From Ahrensia sp. (GTDB taxonomy: Bacteria > Pseudomonadota > Alphaproteobacteria > Rhizobiales > Rhizobiaceae), in assembly GCA_028817895.1 (NCBI GenBank), contig JAPPOQ010000009.1, positions 1 through 64,000 of the forward strand: a stretch of DNA of 64,000 nucleotides, in the 5' to 3' direction. Numbering within the stretch: the first letter of the stretch is position 1; each line of letters starts with the position of its first letter. The notes under the pieces were generated by a model. The model made no database searches. It saw only the letters and a list, made by a program, of their open reading frames with translations, and had not been told where the DNA came from. Position numbers and translations under genes: made by a program. Positions 61,627 through 64,000 of this stretch are shown one piece after another.

Positions 61627-61674
61627 CCTGGTTGGATCCTGAGTTCAACCAATTCTCCAATGCGGGGTGGGATC

Positions 61675-62178
61675 GTGCAAAGAGTTATCGATAGGCTGGA
61701 TTCCATCAATCACGGCGTTGGCATGGTTGTGCGTTGGGCAGCCATTGTGATGGTGCTCATTCAATTTGCCATCGTGCTGTTTCGGTATGTCTTTGGGTTT
61801 AGCAGCATCGCGGTGAATGAGAGTGTTTTGTATCTGCACGCAACGCTCTTCATGCTGGGTGCGGGTTATACATTGCTGGTCGACGGACACGTCCGGGTCG
61901 ATATCTTTTACGCAAAATCGGACCCAGGACGAAAAGCGGCCATCGATATGTTCGGCCATCTCGTTTTGCTCATCCCGTCTATGCTGGTGCTGGCCTATTG
62001 GTCGTGGCCGTCCGTGGTGAACTCGTGGAGGATTCTGGAAGGCCCGATTTCCGTTGGCGGCATTCCCGCGTCTTTTCTGCTCAAAACCCTTATTCCGGCA
62101 TTTTGCGTTTTGCTCGTGGTCCAGTCGGTATCGTGTCTGTTGGCAAGTGCGCTGCGCAGAAAGGGGAATGTGCGTTGA
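61675..62178 (+). CDS. dctQ: TRAP transporter small permease (DctQ family)
   Basis: 167 residues, four helices: WAAIVMVLIQFAIVLFRYVFG, NESVLYLHATLFMLGAGYTLL, DGHVRVDIFYAKSD and IPASFLLKTLIPAFCVLLVVQSVSCLLAS. Pairs with DctM to form the sodium-driven symporter. GTG 61675 chosen because GGGGTGGGA lies just before it; ATG 61660 is in frame but has no ribosome-binding site. Stop overlaps dctM (TTGA). Confidence 0.87.
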   Translation: MQRVIDRLDSINHGVGMVVRWAAIVMVLIQFAIVLFRYVFGFSSIAVNESVLYLHATLFMLGAGYTLLVDGHVRVDIFYAKSDPGRKAAIDMFGHLVLLIPSMLVLAYWSWPSVVNSWRILEGPISVGGIPASFLLKTLIPAFCVLLVVQSVSCLLASALRRKGNVR

Positions 62179-63725
62179 GCCTTCCCCTCGACCTATTGAT
62201 GTTCGCCGCCCTGATTTGCTGCATCCTCCTGGGCTTTCCTGTTTCCTTCAGCATTTCGGGGATTGCGATCATCTTTGCCTTTCTGGGCTGGATGACGGGT
62301 GCAATGGACATCACCCTTTTGGGTGCCCTGGGACAGCGCGTTTTCGGTGTCATCACCAACAGCGTTTTGATCGCCATTCCCCTGTTTGTGTTCATGGGGG
62401 TCGTTCTGGAGAAAAGCCGGATTGCCGAGGATTTGCTGGAGACGATGGGCCAGCTTTTTGGTCGCCTGCGCGGTGGCCTCGGCTTGTCCGTGGTTGTGGT
62501 CGGCGCGCTCTTGGCGGCCTCGACGGGCATCGTCGGGGCGACGGTCATTGCCATGGGTCTGATCGCGCTGCCGACAATGTTGCGCAATGGCTACAACCCG
62601 CGACTGGCCTCAGGCATCGTCTGCACGTCAGGCACACTGGGGCAGATCATTCCTCCTTCGACACTCCTGATCATTCTCTCCGACGTCATGTCCAATTCGT
62701 TCCAGCAAGCGCAGTACGCTCAGGGAAAATTCAACATCGAAACCATTTCTGTGGGTCAGATTTTTGCCGGAGCCCTGCTGCCCGGTTTGATGCTGGTCTC
62801 GATTTACATGGTCTACATTTTGTTGCGCGCCTGGTTCATGCCCTCCGATGCACCCGCAGCCAAAGAAATGATGGAAAGGCCATCGCGCCAGGCAGTCTTC
62901 ACAGCCATCGTACCGCCTATTCTTTTGATCGTGGCAGTCCTTGGAGCAATTCTGGGCGGCGTCGCTACTCCCACGGAGGCTGCCTCGGTTGGTGCTGTCG
63001 GCGCGCTCTTGATGGCAGGACACCGTTCGGGTGGCCCCGTGAAACTCATCCTGCTGGGCGCTGCTGCGCTCTTTTATCTCGGCATCGCCGCGGGCATCGC
63101 CCCGGTTCGGTTTCAACGAAATGACCTGAATCTTGGCGACTTTGCATTGGGTGGCTCTTACGGAGTACTCGCGGCTATCGGTGTTGCTGCCATCGCGGTT
63201 GCCTTACTGCGCGCCTGGCGGACCGGCATCTTGTTACCGGCGATGACTCAAACGATGACCGTCACATCGATGATATTTGCCACCATCGTGACGGCCAGTA
63301 TTTTCTCTCTCGTCTTTATCGGCTTGGGTGGCGAAGAACGTGTTGGAGAATTTTTGAAGCTCATGCCGGGAGGCCCACAGGGCGCTTTGCTCTTCTGTAT
63401 GGCATTGATATTTGTGCTCGGTTTCTTTCTCGATTTTGTCGAGATCACAGTTATCCTTTTGCCGCTTGTCACGCCGCCGCTTATATTGATGGGGCATGAT
63501 CCCTACTGGCTTGCGATTCTGATCGCCATCAATTTGCAAACTTCGTTTCTGACACCACCCTTCGGTTTCTCCCTGTTCTACCTTCGAGGCGCTGCACCAA
63601 AGGAAATCACGACCGGTATGATCTATGCCGGTGTTGCACCCTTCATCGGCTTGCAGCTGCTGGGCATGTTTATCATCTGGGTCTATCCGGCAATTGCGAA
63701 CTGGTTGCCGGCGGTATTGTACTGA
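62175..63725 (+). CDS. dctM: TRAP transporter large permease (DctM family)
   Basis: 516 residues, about 13-14 helices, the ion-coupled translocation subunit. Hallmarks: FAALICCILLGFPVSFSISG, ASTGIVGATVIAMGLIALPTML, SGTLGQIIPPSTLLIILSD and GGVATPTEAASVGAVGALLMAG. Longer than the common ~430-residue form; the extra length is an inserted pair of helices around residues 300-360 (LILLGAAALFYLGIAAG ... YGVLAAIGVAAIAVALL), as in the long DctM subgroup. TTG start 62175 overlaps the dctQ stop and has AGGGGA upstream. Last gene of the hut operon. Confidence 0.88.
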   Translation: MSLPLDLLMFAALICCILLGFPVSFSISGIAIIFAFLGWMTGAMDITLLGALGQRVFGVITNSVLIAIPLFVFMGVVLEKSRIAEDLLETMGQLFGRLRGGLGLSVVVVGALLAASTGIVGATVIAMGLIALPTMLRNGYNPRLASGIVCTSGTLGQIIPPSTLLIILSDVMSNSFQQAQYAQGKFNIETISVGQIFAGALLPGLMLVSIYMVYILLRAWFMPSDAPAAKEMMERPSRQAVFTAIVPPILLIVAVLGAILGGVATPTEAASVGAVGALLMAGHRSGGPVKLILLGAAALFYLGIAAGIAPVRFQRNDLNLGDFALGGSYGVLAAIGVAAIAVALLRAWRTGILLPAMTQTMTVTSMIFATIVTASIFSLVFIGLGGEERVGEFLKLMPGGPQGALLFCMALIFVLGFFLDFVEITVILLPLVTPPLILMGHDPYWLAILIAINLQTSFLTPPFGFSLFYLRGAAPKEITTGMIYAGVAPFIGLQLLGMFIIWVYPAIANWLPAVLY

Positions 63726-63734
63726 TCGAAATCT

Positions 63735-63762
63735 GGATAGCCGGATATCATTCCGGCTATCC
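63735..63762. terminator. Bidirectional terminator between dctM and NCS1 gene
   Basis: Perfect 10-bp stem GGATAGCCGG (63735-63744) / CCGGCTATCC (63753-63762) with loop ATATCATT, placed between convergent genes ending at 63725 and 63785. No long T-run, but position and stem strength favour termination in both directions. Confidence 0.7.
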
Positions 63763-63784
63763 ATGTCATCTGGTTGCTCAGCGT

Positions 63785-64000
63785 TTAAGCCGCTTTGCAA
63801 CGGACGTGATAGATCAATCCGCCCAAGGCAGCGCCGATGATCCAGGCGTAGCCAGCAAGGTTGCTCAGGAACGGTACCCAGACCGTGGCGACGGAGAACA
63901 CGGCTGCGATCGCAAACGCAATCAAAGCATTGTCATGCCAGCCATTGCCATAGTGATACTCGCCGCCTTCCATGTTGTAGAGGTCTGCAACGTTCAGATT
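63785..64000 (-). CDS. NCS1-family nucleobase/hydantoin-type permease, C-terminal part
   Basis: Open to the window edge (72 codons in frame). The visible C-terminus NVADLYNMEGGEYHYGNGWHDNALIAFAIAAVFSVATVWVPFLSNLAGYAWIIGAALGGLIYHV has the VADLY-x(3-4)-GG-Y pattern and last two helices of NCS1 transporters, which import uracil, cytosine, allantoin or hydantoins. Next to the hut island it may carry a heterocyclic substrate. Most of the gene lies beyond 64000. Confidence 0.75.
   Translation of the reverse strand, partial: NLNVADLYNMEGGEYHYGNGWHDNALIAFAIAAVFSVATVWVPFLSNLAGYAWIIGAALGGLIYHVRCKAA

Noticed and set aside
1-64000. CRISPR arrays, tRNA or rRNA genes
   Set aside because: No regularly spaced identical repeats of 25-40 bases and no tRNA- or rRNA-like segments were seen by eye; a covariance search could not be run.

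Overview
The window looks like part of a large repABC plasmid or secondary replicon of an alphaproteobacterium, most likely of the Rhizobiales or a neighbouring order. The basis is a complete repA-repB-repC cassette with its counter-transcribed RNA, an alphaproteobacterial gene repertoire, and GC-rich genes that often overlap at ATGA, GTGA or TTGA junctions. I saw no rRNA, tRNA or CRISPR array. Position 1 may be a contig edge, because the first 55 bases are a perfect inverted copy of bases 145-199.

Layout. (1) 1-13.2 kb, metal homeostasis: DUF1624 membrane protein, DUF411 protein and a MerR regulator on the minus strand; divergent from them a copper-chaperone/thiol-redox operon (SCO, DsbB, DsbA-like, PCuAC, SCO) followed by lspA; then mntR, divergent from an operon of a di-haem cytochrome c peroxidase-like protein and a PhnD/PhnC/PhnE-type ABC importer; then a convergent Zn/Cd/Pb P-type ATPase. 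(2) 13.2-19.1 kb: a decayed gene, a lipoprotein, an L,D-transpeptidase, two tandem ArgP-like LysR regulators and a coupled run of small secreted or membrane proteins. (3) 19.5-31.8 kb, a plasmid/ICE-type accessory block: large ParB-like protein, small conserved proteins, a 1472-residue methylase/strawberry-notch helicase, a TOPRIM primase-like protein, a DUF2493 protein, a RES-Xre toxin-antitoxin pair and a DUF736 protein. Several of these genes have structured leaders, two of which share a covarying RNA motif. (4) 32.0-36.8 kb: repABC with two parS-like palindromes, ctRNA, putative oriV and higBA. (5) 36.8-46.6 kb: a tyrosine recombinase abutting a TniA-TniB-TniQ transposon with arrays of an 18-bp repeat at both ends, DUF1403 and ScpB-like genes, an AAA/DUF4143 ATPase, and a truncated IS3-family element fused to a fumarylacetoacetase fragment.

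(6) 47.1-64 kb, an enlarged histidine-utilisation island. hutC-hutF are divergent from a ~14.5 kb, tightly packed operon: hutI, hutH, hutG, a family III CoA-transferase, an acyl-CoA dehydrogenase, hutU, a PhyH-type dioxygenase, a VanA-like Rieske oxygenase, a PLP cysteine synthase/desulfhydrase-like enzyme, a flavin reductase and a TRAP transporter (dctPQM). A convergent NCS1 permease runs off the window. The core hut enzymes convert histidine to glutamate. The inserted CoA-transferase and dehydrogenase could turn imidazole propionate (dihydrourocanate) into urocanate, and the oxygenases and PLP enzyme could strip other modifications. The island as a modified-histidine or imidazole-acid catabolic system is the most interesting candidate here; its substrate is inferred, not shown.
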